Shown here: positions 8,072-15,763 of the stretch, one piece after another
Layout of the letters: each line of letters starts with the position of its first letter
Numbering within the stretch: the first letter of the stretch is position 1
DNA from: Sediminicola sp.
GTDB lineage: Bacteria > Bacteroidota > Bacteroidia > Flavobacteriales > Flavobacteriaceae
DNA length: 61,145 nt
Direction: 5' to 3'
NCBI GenBank assembly: GCA_024643325.1
Contig: JAHEND010000005.1
Location: 1-61,145 of the forward strand
Position numbers and translations under genes: made by a program
The notes under the pieces: model-generated
Told to the model about the DNA's origin: nothing
What the model saw: the letters and a program-made list of their open reading frames with translations, nothing else
Database searches by the model: none

Positions 8072-8548
8072 ATGAGTAAAGTATCTTATTACACCGCAGA
8101 GGGATTAAAAAAGTTGAAAGACGAATTGAATCAGCTGCGCGATATTGAAAGGCCAAAGGCCTCTCAAGCTATTGCAGAAGCGAGAGATAAAGGAGATTTG
8201 TCTGAAAACGCTGAATACGACGCAGCAAAAGAAGCTCAAGGTCTCTTGGAGCTTAAAATTGCTAAAATGGAAGAGATTTTAGCTGGAGCGCGATTAATAG
8301 ATGAGTCACAATTAGATATGTCTAAAGTTTTGGTGCTTTCTACGGTGAAATTAAAAAACACCCAGAACGGAATGCTAATGTCCTACACCTTAGTGGCTGA
8401 AAGCGAAGCAGATCTTAAGTCAGGAAAAATCTCTGTGAACTCTCCTATTGGAAAAGGTTTACTGGGAAAGAAAGTGGGAGATATTGCTGAAATTAAAGTA
8501 CCTAATGGAACTATGGGCTTTGAGATTGTAGCCATTACTAGGTCTTAA
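8072..8548 (+). CDS. greA: Transcription elongation factor GreA
   Basis: GreA enters the secondary channel of RNA polymerase and stimulates cleavage of backtracked RNA. The 158-residue length is normal. The N-terminal half is a long coiled coil with the acidic tip in GDLSENAEYDAAKEA, whose Asp and Glu position the catalytic Mg. The C-terminal half is the FKBP-like domain (SPIGKGLLGKKVGD). The gene follows its own promoter box and a leader hairpin; a HIT gene follows 87 bases later on the same strand. Confidence 0.95.
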   Translation: MSKVSYYTAEGLKKLKDELNQLRDIERPKASQAIAEARDKGDLSENAEYDAAKEAQGLLELKIAKMEEILAGARLIDESQLDMSKVLVLSTVKLKNTQNGMLMSYTLVAESEADLKSGKISVNSPIGKGLLGKKVGDIAEIKVPNGTMGFEIVAITRS

Positions 8549-8565
8549 TTTAACTCAGATAACAA

Positions 8566-8598
8566 CCTCTTTTAATACTGAAAAAAGGATTTTTTACA
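8566..8598 (+). terminator. Possible terminator after greA
   Basis: CCTCTTTT and AAAAAAGG can pair with one mismatch and are followed by ATTTTTT. It is AT-rich and weak, but placed just downstream of the greA stop. Confidence 0.35.
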
Positions 8599-8635
8599 CT
8601 TTGTAAATCACCGATTTATTCATAACCCTTTACAA

Positions 8636-9031
8636 ATGGCTAGTATTTTTACCAAAATAATTCAAGGCGATATTCCCGCTTATAAAATTGCAGAAACAGC
8701 AGATTGTATTGCTTTTTTAGATGTAAATCCAAATGCAAAGGGCCATACGCTTTGTGTTCCAAAGAAAGAAGTAGATAAGATTACAGATCTGCCACAGGAA
8801 GAGTACCTTTCGCTCATGTCATTTTCTTTAAAAGTAGCACAAGCCATTGAAAAATCAGTTTCTTGTAAGCGGGTTGGTTTTACTGTGATAGGTTTAGAAG
8901 TACCCCATGTACATGTGCACCTAATTCCTTTAAATAGTATGGCAGACGCAAATTTTTCTAAAAAAGAGACCCTTATTCCTTCTGAATTCGAGACTGTGGC
9001 AGCAGATATAAAGGCCGCTTACAATAGCTGA
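8636..9031 (+). CDS. HIT family nucleotide-binding protein
   Basis: A 131-residue histidine-triad protein. HIT proteins hydrolyse purine nucleotide phosphoramidates such as AMP-lysine through a nucleotidylated His intermediate. The signature PHVHVHLIP is present near residue 90. The N-terminal FTKIIQGDIPAYKIAE and the segment FLDVNPNAKGHTL are typical of Hint-type members. It lies between greA and an orphan histidine kinase, and the spacing from greA allows either co-transcription or a separate promoter. The physiological substrate cannot be told from sequence. Confidence 0.92.
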   Translation: MASIFTKIIQGDIPAYKIAETADCIAFLDVNPNAKGHTLCVPKKEVDKITDLPQEEYLSLMSFSLKVAQAIEKSVSCKRVGFTVIGLEVPHVHVHLIPLNSMADANFSKKETLIPSEFETVAADIKAAYNS

Positions 9032-9121
9032 TTAGACAACTAATTAAGCAACTGCCTTGAATGACTTTCTATTTAAATCGCTAAATATAGACATCTCCAG
9101 ATACTGCCCTCTGGCTCTAAA

Positions 9122-10267
9122 TTAGACCAAAGGGAAATGCATTTCAATACGCGTACCCTTGTTTGTTTCTGAGTGTATTTTTAAGATTCCTTTGTGAAAC
9201 TGGGTCACAATCCTTTTGGTCAAGGAAAGTCCCAGCCCCCATCCAGATTTTTTAGTACTAAATCCCGGGTCGGTTACTTTTTTAAGGTGTTTTTTTTCAA
9301 TTCCAGGCCCGTGATCCTGAACACTTACTACCATGTATTTCTTGTTTTTTAAGATTTGAACAATAATGGTTCCGTGACCTTTCATAGCGTCTGCACTATT
9401 TTTTATTAAATTTTCTAGACACCAAAAATAAAGCGGTTTGTTTAATGGGATCTTATGTGATTCCAATTGGGACTTAAATTGAAGGTCAATAGATTTTGGA
9501 AATCTATCGCTGAGGTATTTTATTCCCTCCTGGGTAGTTTCTATTAGCGCTACTTTTTCTAAACCAGTTTCTAGGCCTATGCTAGAGAAACGGTTACTAA
9601 TTGTAGAGAGTCTTTCAAGATCTTTATTAATTTCAACTGAAATTTCAGGAGATATACCCCGTTCTATCAAAAGGCTGTTCCAGCCCATTAATGCACTGAG
9701 GGGCGTAGCTAATTGATGGGCTGTTTCTTTAGCCATACTGGCCCATAAAATATTTTGGGCGGCTACTTTTTCTAATTTTAGTGCGAAATATACCACGGCT
9801 GAAAATAAGGCAAGAATCAATAGTAGTGCCAATGGAAAATACCGAAGCTTTTTTAAGTTGGGAGACTCTCCATAATACAGTGTAGCCAATACGGTTTCTC
9901 CTTCTTTAATTTTAATTGGCGGGTTCTCTTTCGCAAACCTTTCCATGACCCTCTCCAGCTTTTCAACATTTTGGGAAATGTCTTCATCGAAGTTGTTAAA
10001 GCTATAGGTTCCATCTGTATGAGAAAGAATCATGGGGGTTTTGGTATTGGATTGAAAAATCTTTAAGACTAAATCTCCAAGAGGCACATTGGGATCTGCA
10101 CCCATGAATTGTGATTGGGCTGTAGCCCAAATAGACATTTTATCTTGAGCTTCTTTTTTAAATTCTCTTAAAAAATTATGGGTATTCCAAAGTATAAGGC
10201 CCACAATAACAAGTGCTATTGAAATAAGTAGGGGCCTGGCATAAAACAGTTTATTAGATGCTTTCAT
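9122..10267 (-). CDS. Orphan membrane sensor histidine kinase
   Basis: A 381-residue inner-membrane kinase. Two transmembrane helices (about residues 10-28 and 144-163) enclose a periplasmic sensor of roughly 115 residues. The dimerisation/phosphoacceptor box is KETAHQLATPLSALMGW with His184; the catalytic ATPase follows with the N box ENLIKNSADAM, G1 DHGPGIEKKH and G2 KKSGWGLGLSLTKRI. No response regulator adjoins it: it ends near the convergent HIT gene and is divergent from the DUF3127 gene. Its signal and partner are unknown, and cross-talk with a regulator elsewhere is expected. Confidence 0.9.
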   Translation of the reverse strand: MKASNKLFYARPLLISIALVIVGLILWNTHNFLREFKKEAQDKMSIWATAQSQFMGADPNVPLGDLVLKIFQSNTKTPMILSHTDGTYSFNNFDEDISQNVEKLERVMERFAKENPPIKIKEGETVLATLYYGESPNLKKLRYFPLALLLILALFSAVVYFALKLEKVAAQNILWASMAKETAHQLATPLSALMGWNSLLIERGISPEISVEINKDLERLSTISNRFSSIGLETGLEKVALIETTQEGIKYLSDRFPKSIDLQFKSQLESHKIPLNKPLYFWCLENLIKNSADAMKGHGTIIVQILKNKKYMVVSVQDHGPGIEKKHLKKVTDPGFSTKKSGWGLGLSLTKRIVTQFHKGILKIHSETNKGTRIEMHFPLV

Positions 10268-10352
10268 AAATTTAAATCCTGTGAAAAGGGATATTCTTTA
10301 AAATTAGGCATTATTTTGAGAAAGAAACCCAAAGGGGTTTATTACATTTTGT

Positions 10353-10360
10353 TACCTTTG
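10353..10360 (+). promoter_or_regulatory. -7 promoter box of the DUF3127 gene
   Basis: TACCTTTG matches TAnnTTTG exactly, 31 bases before the ATG at 10392. No good -33 TTG is seen. Confidence 0.5.
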
Positions 10361-10391
10361 TTTTGATAAATTTTAATTTAAAAGACGCTAC

Positions 10392-10775
10392 ATGGAAGTA
10401 CAAGGAACTGTAAAATTAATAGATGAAACTAAAACTTTTGGGACAAATGGTTTTAGAAAAAGAGAGCTGGTTATAACTACAGAAGAGCAGTACCCTCAGC
10501 ATATATTGATTGAGTTTGTACAAGACAAATGTGATCTTTTAAATTCATTTTCTCCAGGTCAAAAGGTGAAAGTGGGTATTAATTTAAGGGGAAGAGAGTG
10601 GCAGAGTCCACAAGGAGAGACCAAATATTTTAATTCTATTCAAGGCTGGAAAATAGATGCTTTGGATGCAGCTAGTTCAGGAGCTGCAGCGGGTATTCCT
10701 CCTGTACCTCCAATGGAAGCTTTTAGTCCTGCTGACAATTTAAATGAAGAAGATCACGACGATCTTCCATTCTAG
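10392..10775 (+). CDS. DUF3127 protein, OB-fold-like
   Basis: A 127-residue protein recognised as DUF3127. The core (residues 1-95, from MEVQGTVKLIDETKTFG to FNSIQGWKIDAL) has alternating beta strands, like a single OB fold. The tail (100-127) is proline-rich and ends in an acidic DDLPF, resembling the tail of single-stranded-DNA-binding proteins (SSB ends DDIPF). That likeness suggests a DNA-associated role recruited through SSB-type partners, but it is inference. Its last 4 bases overlap the end of the convergent tag gene. Confidence 0.8.
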   Translation: MEVQGTVKLIDETKTFGTNGFRKRELVITTEEQYPQHILIEFVQDKCDLLNSFSPGQKVKVGINLRGREWQSPQGETKYFNSIQGWKIDALDAASSGAAAGIPPVPPMEAFSPADNLNEEDHDDLPF

Positions 10776-11326
10776 TAAAGATAACAACTGACTTCATGGT
10801 CATTTACCATGCCAGTTGCTTGCATAAATGCATATACAATAGTAGGACCTACAAAATTGAAGCCTCTTTTTTTTAGGTCCTTACTTATTTCTAAAGATAA
10901 AGGAGTAAATGGAGGCGCTTCTTTGTACAAATTCACTTTATTTATAAGAGTCTTTCCTTTAGTAAAGCCCCAATAATATTGACTAAAGCTACCAAACTCT
11001 TCTTGAATTTTCATAAAAGCAGCTGCATTTTGAACGCTAGACCTAATTTTCAGTCGGTTTTTAACAATCTCTTGGTTTTGAAGTAGTGCGGTTATTTTCT
11101 CCTCTTTGTACTTCGCTATTTTCTCATAATCAAACAGATCAAAAGCTTCTCTAAAGGCGTTTCTTTTTTTTAGTATGGTGATCCAACTCAATCCCGCTTG
11201 AAAGCCCTCTAGGATTAAAAATTCAAATAAAACACGGTCATCCTTAACAACTTTTCCCCACTCATTATCGTGATAGTCCTCGTAAATAGGGTCTCCCTCA
11301 CACCAGCTGCATCTCTTTTTATTCAT
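10772..11326 (-). CDS. tag: DNA-3-methyladenine glycosylase I
   Basis: Tag removes N3-methyladenine from alkylated DNA to start base excision repair. The 184-residue length is typical. Diagnostic features are the zinc-binding RCSWCEGDPIYEDYHDNEWG at the N-terminus, GFQAGLSWITILKKRNAFREA around residues 45-65, and the C-terminal MVNDHEVSCY, whose His and Cys complete the zinc site. Its 3' end overlaps the DUF3127 gene by 4 bases, tail to tail. The 46-base gap to the divergent thioredoxin-like gene must hold both promoters. Confidence 0.95.
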   Translation of the reverse strand: MNKKRCSWCEGDPIYEDYHDNEWGKVVKDDRVLFEFLILEGFQAGLSWITILKKRNAFREAFDLFDYEKIAKYKEEKITALLQNQEIVKNRLKIRSSVQNAAAFMKIQEEFGSFSQYYWGFTKGKTLINKVNLYKEAPPFTPLSLEISKDLKKRGFNFVGPTIVYAFMQATGMVNDHEVSCYLY

Positions 11327-11372
11327 ATTTTTGTGCTCTAATCATTTTTCTAAGCTATAATTTTTTTTTTAG

Positions 11373-11978
11373 ATGTCCCCATTAAAAGCTCAAATAGAAT
11401 CTGCCATAAAAGTTGCACTAGACTATCCTTCTTATATGATGCTTATGCAGGAATTAGTCCTCAAAGAAATGAGTACAGGGGTTGAACAAAGTGAGGCTTT
11501 AGCCAACTACACCCTTTTGAATAACAAACGTATGCAACGTTTAAATAAAACTTTAAAGATTCCTTCAGAAATTGAAACCAGTATTAAAAATGACCTTAGA
11601 GATATTCACTTTCTAGTACTTTCTGAAAGTTGGTGTGGAGACGCTGCACAAAGCCTTCCGATGGTTTCAAAAATAGCTGAATGCCGTGCTAACTGGTCTA
11701 TGTCGATTATTTCAAGAGATGAACATCCAGTTATAATGGACGCCTATTTGACCAATGGGGGACGTTCCATTCCAAAGGTACTTATTTTAGATAATAACAC
11801 TTTAGAGGTTTTAGCAGATTGGGGTCCAAGGCCTACGGAAGCTACAAAAATGGCAGCAGATTATAAAGAAATTCACGGTAGCCTAGATGCTGACTTTAAA
11901 CAGTCTTTACAGTTGTGGTACAACAAAGATAAAGGTCAATCTACCCTTCAAGATTTTTTAGTCCTATTAGGCCTTTAG
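11373..11978 (+). CDS. Thioredoxin-like protein with a non-standard active site
   Basis: A 201-residue cytosolic protein with a thioredoxin-like core. LVLSESWCGDAAQSLPMVSKI sits where a normal thioredoxin has WCGPC, so only one active-site cysteine remains, and the later segment RSIPKVLILD supplies the cis-proline. This WCGDA form defines a distinct Bacteroidota/Firmicutes family. With one Cys it cannot do a normal dithiol exchange; a monothiol or chaperone-like role is possible. It is a single gene with no signal peptide. Confidence 0.8.
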   Translation: MSPLKAQIESAIKVALDYPSYMMLMQELVLKEMSTGVEQSEALANYTLLNNKRMQRLNKTLKIPSEIETSIKNDLRDIHFLVLSESWCGDAAQSLPMVSKIAECRANWSMSIISRDEHPVIMDAYLTNGGRSIPKVLILDNNTLEVLADWGPRPTEATKMAADYKEIHGSLDADFKQSLQLWYNKDKGQSTLQDFLVLLGL

Positions 11979-12066
11979 TACTCTAAAGGATATTTTTTGA
12001 ACCCTTAGTGTCTTATAAAGTTTAAACTTTAAGAACCACAAAGTACTCTTGAGCACCCTATTTATA

Positions 12067-12825
12067 CTAATTTTTTGCCTGAAAGTAATAGGTGATTGTG
12101 CCCCATTGCATTTTGCCTTCTCTGCTATTAAATTGAGATTTTGAAGCATATTCAAGGGCGTTTTCTAATAGACATCCGTTAGTAGTGTTGCTATTAGCGG
12201 AATTTATTTCCGTGCCAACAACCATTCCTTCAGGAGAAACTTTTATATTAACAACTACTTTTCCTCCTTGCTTGCAAGTATACACAGGAATTGGGAGGGA
12301 AGTTTTATCTCTTTCAAATAAATGGTAGTAAACCCTTGTTCTTGAGGGTAAATTAGTGCTGCTACTCTTTTGGGCTTTTAAGCTGTCTAGGACTTTTTGA
12401 TTTTTTTCTTCTAGTGCTTTTAGCCTTTCACTAAATGAATTTCCTATACTAACTTCTTCAGTGCCTGAAGCAGCATTAATCCCACTAGGAGTCTTAGTTT
12501 CTTTTGGGTTATAGGTCGCTTTTTTGGCTGAATTATATGCGGTATTACTTTTGAATTTTTCTGAGTTTTCTGGGGCTTCTTTTTTTTCTGGAATCGCTTT
12601 ATTGTCTTCTTTTGTAAGGGGGGGTGATTCCAATGCCATTAAGATTTCTATGTCTTTTTCTGTACTGAAATAGTTTGGATATAGATGAAGGTTTCCTAAG
12701 ATTAGAAGGAGAAATCCCATTGAAAAGAGGGTGCTTAAAAAAGCCAATTGACGCCTGTTCAGGTGATTTACAAAGTAAACAAACTGGATTAATTTTTGAT
12801 TAATAAGCACTTTCCAATCAGACAT
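12067..12825 (-). CDS. TonB-like energy-transducer-type membrane protein
   Basis: A 252-residue protein with one transmembrane helix (about residues 28-48), a long Lys/Glu/Pro-rich spacer (70-130), a short coiled-coil-like stretch (SERLKALEEKNQKVLDSL) and a C-terminal TonB-type fold (GGKVVVNIKVSPEGMVVGTE, ending GTITYYFQAKN). This is the layout of TonB, which carries proton-motive energy to outer-membrane receptors. No exbB or exbD adjoins it. It might drive a receptor or have drifted to another envelope role; the family is likely but the function is not proven. Confidence 0.7.
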   Translation of the reverse strand: MSDWKVLINQKLIQFVYFVNHLNRRQLAFLSTLFSMGFLLLILGNLHLYPNYFSTEKDIEILMALESPPLTKEDNKAIPEKKEAPENSEKFKSNTAYNSAKKATYNPKETKTPSGINAASGTEEVSIGNSFSERLKALEEKNQKVLDSLKAQKSSSTNLPSRTRVYYHLFERDKTSLPIPVYTCKQGGKVVVNIKVSPEGMVVGTEINSANSNTTNGCLLENALEYASKSQFNSREGKMQWGTITYYFQAKN

Positions 12826-12922
12826 TAATGTGGATTATTTAATAAGATTTCAATAAGGCTAGGCTAAAAAGGGTTATTTCCTTCTTGAACACTTTGAAAA
12901 CATTCCTTTTAAAGGGACCGTT

Positions 12923-13639
12923 TTAAGACGGGACACTTTTTTCTAACAAGTCTTTGAATGAAGCTGCATCTATTGCATTATTTACGCTAAAATCTCCTAT
13001 TTTGGTTCTTCTTAGTGAAGATAAATGCGCCCCACTCTTCAAGGATTTTCCGAAATCATGGGCTAAGGATCTGATATAAGTACCTTTACTACAGACTATT
13101 TCAAATTCAATGGCAGGAAAAGTTTTTGGGGCAATCTTAAATGAATGCACGCTTACTTGCCTAGTGGGAATTTCTACCGCTTCTCCCGCTCTTGCGTATT
13201 CATATAGTCGTTTGCCTTCTTTTTTTAGCGCAGAAAATACCGGAGGTCTTTGTTGTATGTCTCCAGTAAATAATTCAGCTGTAGATAATAACTGCTGCTC
13301 ACTAATATGATCTGTGTCAAAATGCGCGTCAAATTCAGTTTCTAAATCGTAGGAAGGTGTTGTTTTTCCTAGTGAAATAGTTCCGGTATATGTTTTTATT
13401 TGGCCTTGTAATTCTGTAATTTTTTTAGTGAATTTTCCTGTGCATATAATCAATAATCCAGTGGCCAATGGGTCTAAGGTACCTGCATGACCTACTTTTA
13501 TTTTTTTGACATTAAACTTTGTCTTAATACCCCATTTAACAGCATTAACAGCCTGGTAAGAACTCCAATGTAGCGGCTTGTCTATCAGTAAGATTTGCCC
13601 TGTTTCAAAATCCGTTAAGCTTAGGTCGTGTAATGACAT
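12923..13639 (-). CDS. truB: tRNA pseudouridine(55) synthase
   Basis: TruB isomerises U55 of the T-psi-C loop of tRNAs. The 238-residue length is typical of Bacteroidota. The catalytic motif is GHAGTLDPLATGLL with Asp56; RPPVFSALKKEGKRLYEYAR and CSKGTYIRSLAHDFG are the other conserved blocks. It is the last gene of the minus-strand operon ftsX-DUF3098-uppP-truB, starting 3 bases after uppP. Confidence 0.96.
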   Translation of the reverse strand: MSLHDLSLTDFETGQILLIDKPLHWSSYQAVNAVKWGIKTKFNVKKIKVGHAGTLDPLATGLLIICTGKFTKKITELQGQIKTYTGTISLGKTTPSYDLETEFDAHFDTDHISEQQLLSTAELFTGDIQQRPPVFSALKKEGKRLYEYARAGEAVEIPTRQVSVHSFKIAPKTFPAIEFEIVCSKGTYIRSLAHDFGKSLKSGAHLSSLRRTKIGDFSVNNAIDAASFKDLLEKSVPS

Positions 13640-13642
13640 ATT

Positions 13643-14440
13643 TTAGTTATTGATTAATCCCAAAATAATGGCTATGCTACCTACACATAAGCAGTATATT
13701 GCGAAGTAAAATAATTTTGACTTTTTAACAAGCGTTAGCATCCATTGGCAAGCCAAAAGGCCTGATACAAAAGCAGCACAAAAGCCCATTATTAAACCCG
13801 GACTATCCGTCCCTTCAAAGGCAATAGTTCCAGAGAGTAAATCTTTGGCTACTTTACCAAAGATGAGTGGTATGACCATTAAAAACGAAAATCTCGCTGC
13901 TTTGGATTTGTCTACCTTGAGTAGTACTGCAGTAGCAATTGTAGCGCCAGATCTTGAAATACCTGGCAGCATAGCGATTCCTTGGGCTATACCAATGATT
14001 ACAGCATGGCTGTAACTTACTTTTTTTTGATTTTCCTTAGAGCGATCAGCAATGTAAAGTAAGCCTCCTGTAACCAATAACATACCCCCTACAAAAATGA
14101 CTTGTCCTGAAAAAAGCGATTCTAACGCTTCTTCAAAAAACAAACCAATCACCACAGCTGGAATCATAGAAAGTATTATTTTAAGAGCGAAATTCCTTGA
14201 TTCGGAGTCTTTTGTGTTAAAGAGTCCTAGGATAAGTTCTCCAATATCTTTTCTGAAAATAACCATTGTGCTCAATGCAGTGGCAAAATGCAGTACTACA
14301 GTAAAACTCAATTGTTGCTCTGCTAAACCTTCTGCCCCCAAGATACTTTTGGCTAATTCTAAATGACCGCTAGAGGAGACCGGGAGGAATTCTGTAATAC
14401 CTTGTATAATTCCAAGAATTAATGCGTCTAGTAGTTCCAA
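13643..14440 (-). CDS. uppP: Undecaprenyl-diphosphatase
   Basis: An inner-membrane enzyme that dephosphorylates undecaprenyl diphosphate, regenerating the lipid carrier for peptidoglycan and other envelope glycans; it also confers bacitracin tolerance. The 265-residue protein has about eight helices. The two signatures are present: GIIQGITEFLPVSSSGHLEL near the N-terminus and LPGISRSGATIATAVLL near residue 160. The gene abuts DUF3098 upstream (0 bases) and truB downstream (2 bases), so all are co-transcribed. Confidence 0.96.
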   Translation of the reverse strand: MELLDALILGIIQGITEFLPVSSSGHLELAKSILGAEGLAEQQLSFTVVLHFATALSTMVIFRKDIGELILGLFNTKDSESRNFALKIILSMIPAVVIGLFFEEALESLFSGQVIFVGGMLLVTGGLLYIADRSKENQKKVSYSHAVIIGIAQGIAMLPGISRSGATIATAVLLKVDKSKAARFSFLMVIPLIFGKVAKDLLSGTIAFEGTDSPGLIMGFCAAFVSGLLACQWMLTLVKKSKLFYFAIYCLCVGSIAIILGLINN

Positions 14441-14689
14441 TTACTTCTGTTTGTTAGGGTCTAGTAAAATCGCATAGGCTTGAATTCCTAAACCGATTAA
14501 TACTAGGGTAGGAGCAAGTCTTATTCTTCTAAAATTGTAAATTTCAGGATTAAATATATTGGGATCCGTGCTTTTACCTCCAGACATTAATATGAATCCT
14601 AGGGTCATAAAACCTAATCCAATAAACAGAAATTGATAATTTTTTTTACCAAATACAAAGGACTTTTTGGGCGATTTATCTTGTTTCAT
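14441..14689 (-). CDS. DUF3098 small membrane protein
   Basis: An 82-residue protein with two transmembrane helices (about 20-40 and 57-75) around a short loop with GGKSTDPNIFNPEIY. It is recognised as DUF3098, a Bacteroidota family conserved between ftsX and uppP. It touches uppP with no gap and lies 14 bases after ftsX. The context suggests a role in cell division or envelope assembly; no activity is known. Confidence 0.8.
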   Translation of the reverse strand: MKQDKSPKKSFVFGKKNYQFLFIGLGFMTLGFILMSGGKSTDPNIFNPEIYNFRRIRLAPTLVLIGLGIQAYAILLDPNKQK

Positions 14690-14703
14690 TTGATTATTTT
14701 AGG

Positions 14704-15579
14704 TTAGTAAAGTTCTGCTGTTCTTAGGTTTAAAAACCGTTGGGCAGCAAAAAAGGTGCTTATTCCAGCTATAACGGCACCCAGTAAAAAAACCCCTAGC
14801 GCTACAATACCAAGCGTAATAGGGTCGTTCAAAAGGCCTAAACTTGGAAAAACAAAGTCTAAGTAGGCCATTAGACTCCCAATACCACTCAGGGCCACAA
14901 AGGCTCCAATGATACCCAGCTTTATATTGGTGGCCATAAAGGGTTTTCTAATAAATTGCTTTGTGGCACCAACCATTTGCATGGTTTTAATAATAAATCT
15001 ATTTGAATAAAGGGCCAAGCGAATAGAAGCATTGATTAGTAATACAGCAATAAAAGTCATTACGCTACTAATTACTAGGATCCAGAAAGAGATTTTTTTA
15101 ATATTATCATTTAATAAGTTTACTAGCGGTTGGTCGTAAGCTACTTCTGCAACAAATGATTTTGCACTCAAATCTGCAACAATTTCAGAAATTTCTTCCG
15201 GACTTACATATGCAGCTAAAAGCGACAAATCAATGGCGTTTTTAAGGGGGTTGTACCCCAAAAAACCTAGAAAATCTTCCTCAATATCTTCTCTGAGTTG
15301 CTCTGCAGCGTCTTCTTTAGATATAAAAACGGCTTCTTTAGTATAAGGCGCTAAGGCTAGTGATTGTTGTAACTGAGATATTTCTACTTTTTTAGCATTA
15401 TCTCTTAAGAAAACAGTAATTTTTATTTGCTCTTTAAAGTGGTCTCCAAGTTTTTTGGTATTTATGACCAAGACACCTAAAACACCCAATAAAAATAGCA
15501 CTAAACTAATGCTGAGTACCACTGAAAAGTAGGAAGAAATTAATCTTCTTTTTTGATAACGTTCAAAGGATTGGCCCAT
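14704..15579 (-). CDS. ftsX: Cell division protein FtsX
   Basis: FtsX is the membrane half of the FtsEX ABC-type complex that couples division to peptidoglycan hydrolysis. The 291-residue protein has one N-terminal helix (about 18-38), an extracytoplasmic domain, and three C-terminal helices typical of FtsX, with MVGATKQFIRKPFMATNIKLG as the conserved block near residue 205. The ATPase FtsE is not adjacent. It is the first gene of the ftsX-DUF3098-uppP-truB operon. Confidence 0.93.
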   Translation of the reverse strand: MGQSFERYQKRRLISSYFSVVLSISLVLFLLGVLGVLVINTKKLGDHFKEQIKITVFLRDNAKKVEISQLQQSLALAPYTKEAVFISKEDAAEQLREDIEEDFLGFLGYNPLKNAIDLSLLAAYVSPEEISEIVADLSAKSFVAEVAYDQPLVNLLNDNIKKISFWILVISSVMTFIAVLLINASIRLALYSNRFIIKTMQMVGATKQFIRKPFMATNIKLGIIGAFVALSGIGSLMAYLDFVFPSLGLLNDPITLGIVALGVFLLGAVIAGISTFFAAQRFLNLRTAELY

Positions 15580-15607
15580 AGAATAAACGAATAGAAGGTA
15601 AAAATAA

Positions 15608-15626
15608 CAAACTTATAGCAAATCTA
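15608..15626 (-). promoter_or_regulatory. Candidate -7 boxes for the ftsX operon
   Basis: Two overlapping-range matches to TAnnTTTG occur on the minus strand: TAAGTTTG (15608-15615) and TAGATTTG (15619-15626), 29-47 bases before the ftsX ATG. Which is used cannot be told. Confidence 0.4.
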
Positions 15627-15691
15627 AAGCTAGTTTGGATATTTGTGTTGGCTCAAACCCTTAATTTCTTTTCGCTTTGCACAATTAAACT

Positions 15692-15699
15692 TATTTTTG
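15692..15699 (+). promoter_or_regulatory. -7 promoter box of leuS
   Basis: TATTTTTG matches TAnnTTTG, 65 bases before the leuS ATG, giving a leader of about 60 bases. No -33 element at standard spacing. Confidence 0.45.
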
Positions 15700-15763
15700 T
15701 GCCGCAGTATAAAACTGAGGGTTTAGGGTTTATATATGCCTGACCCGACAAAAGCAGCATGAC

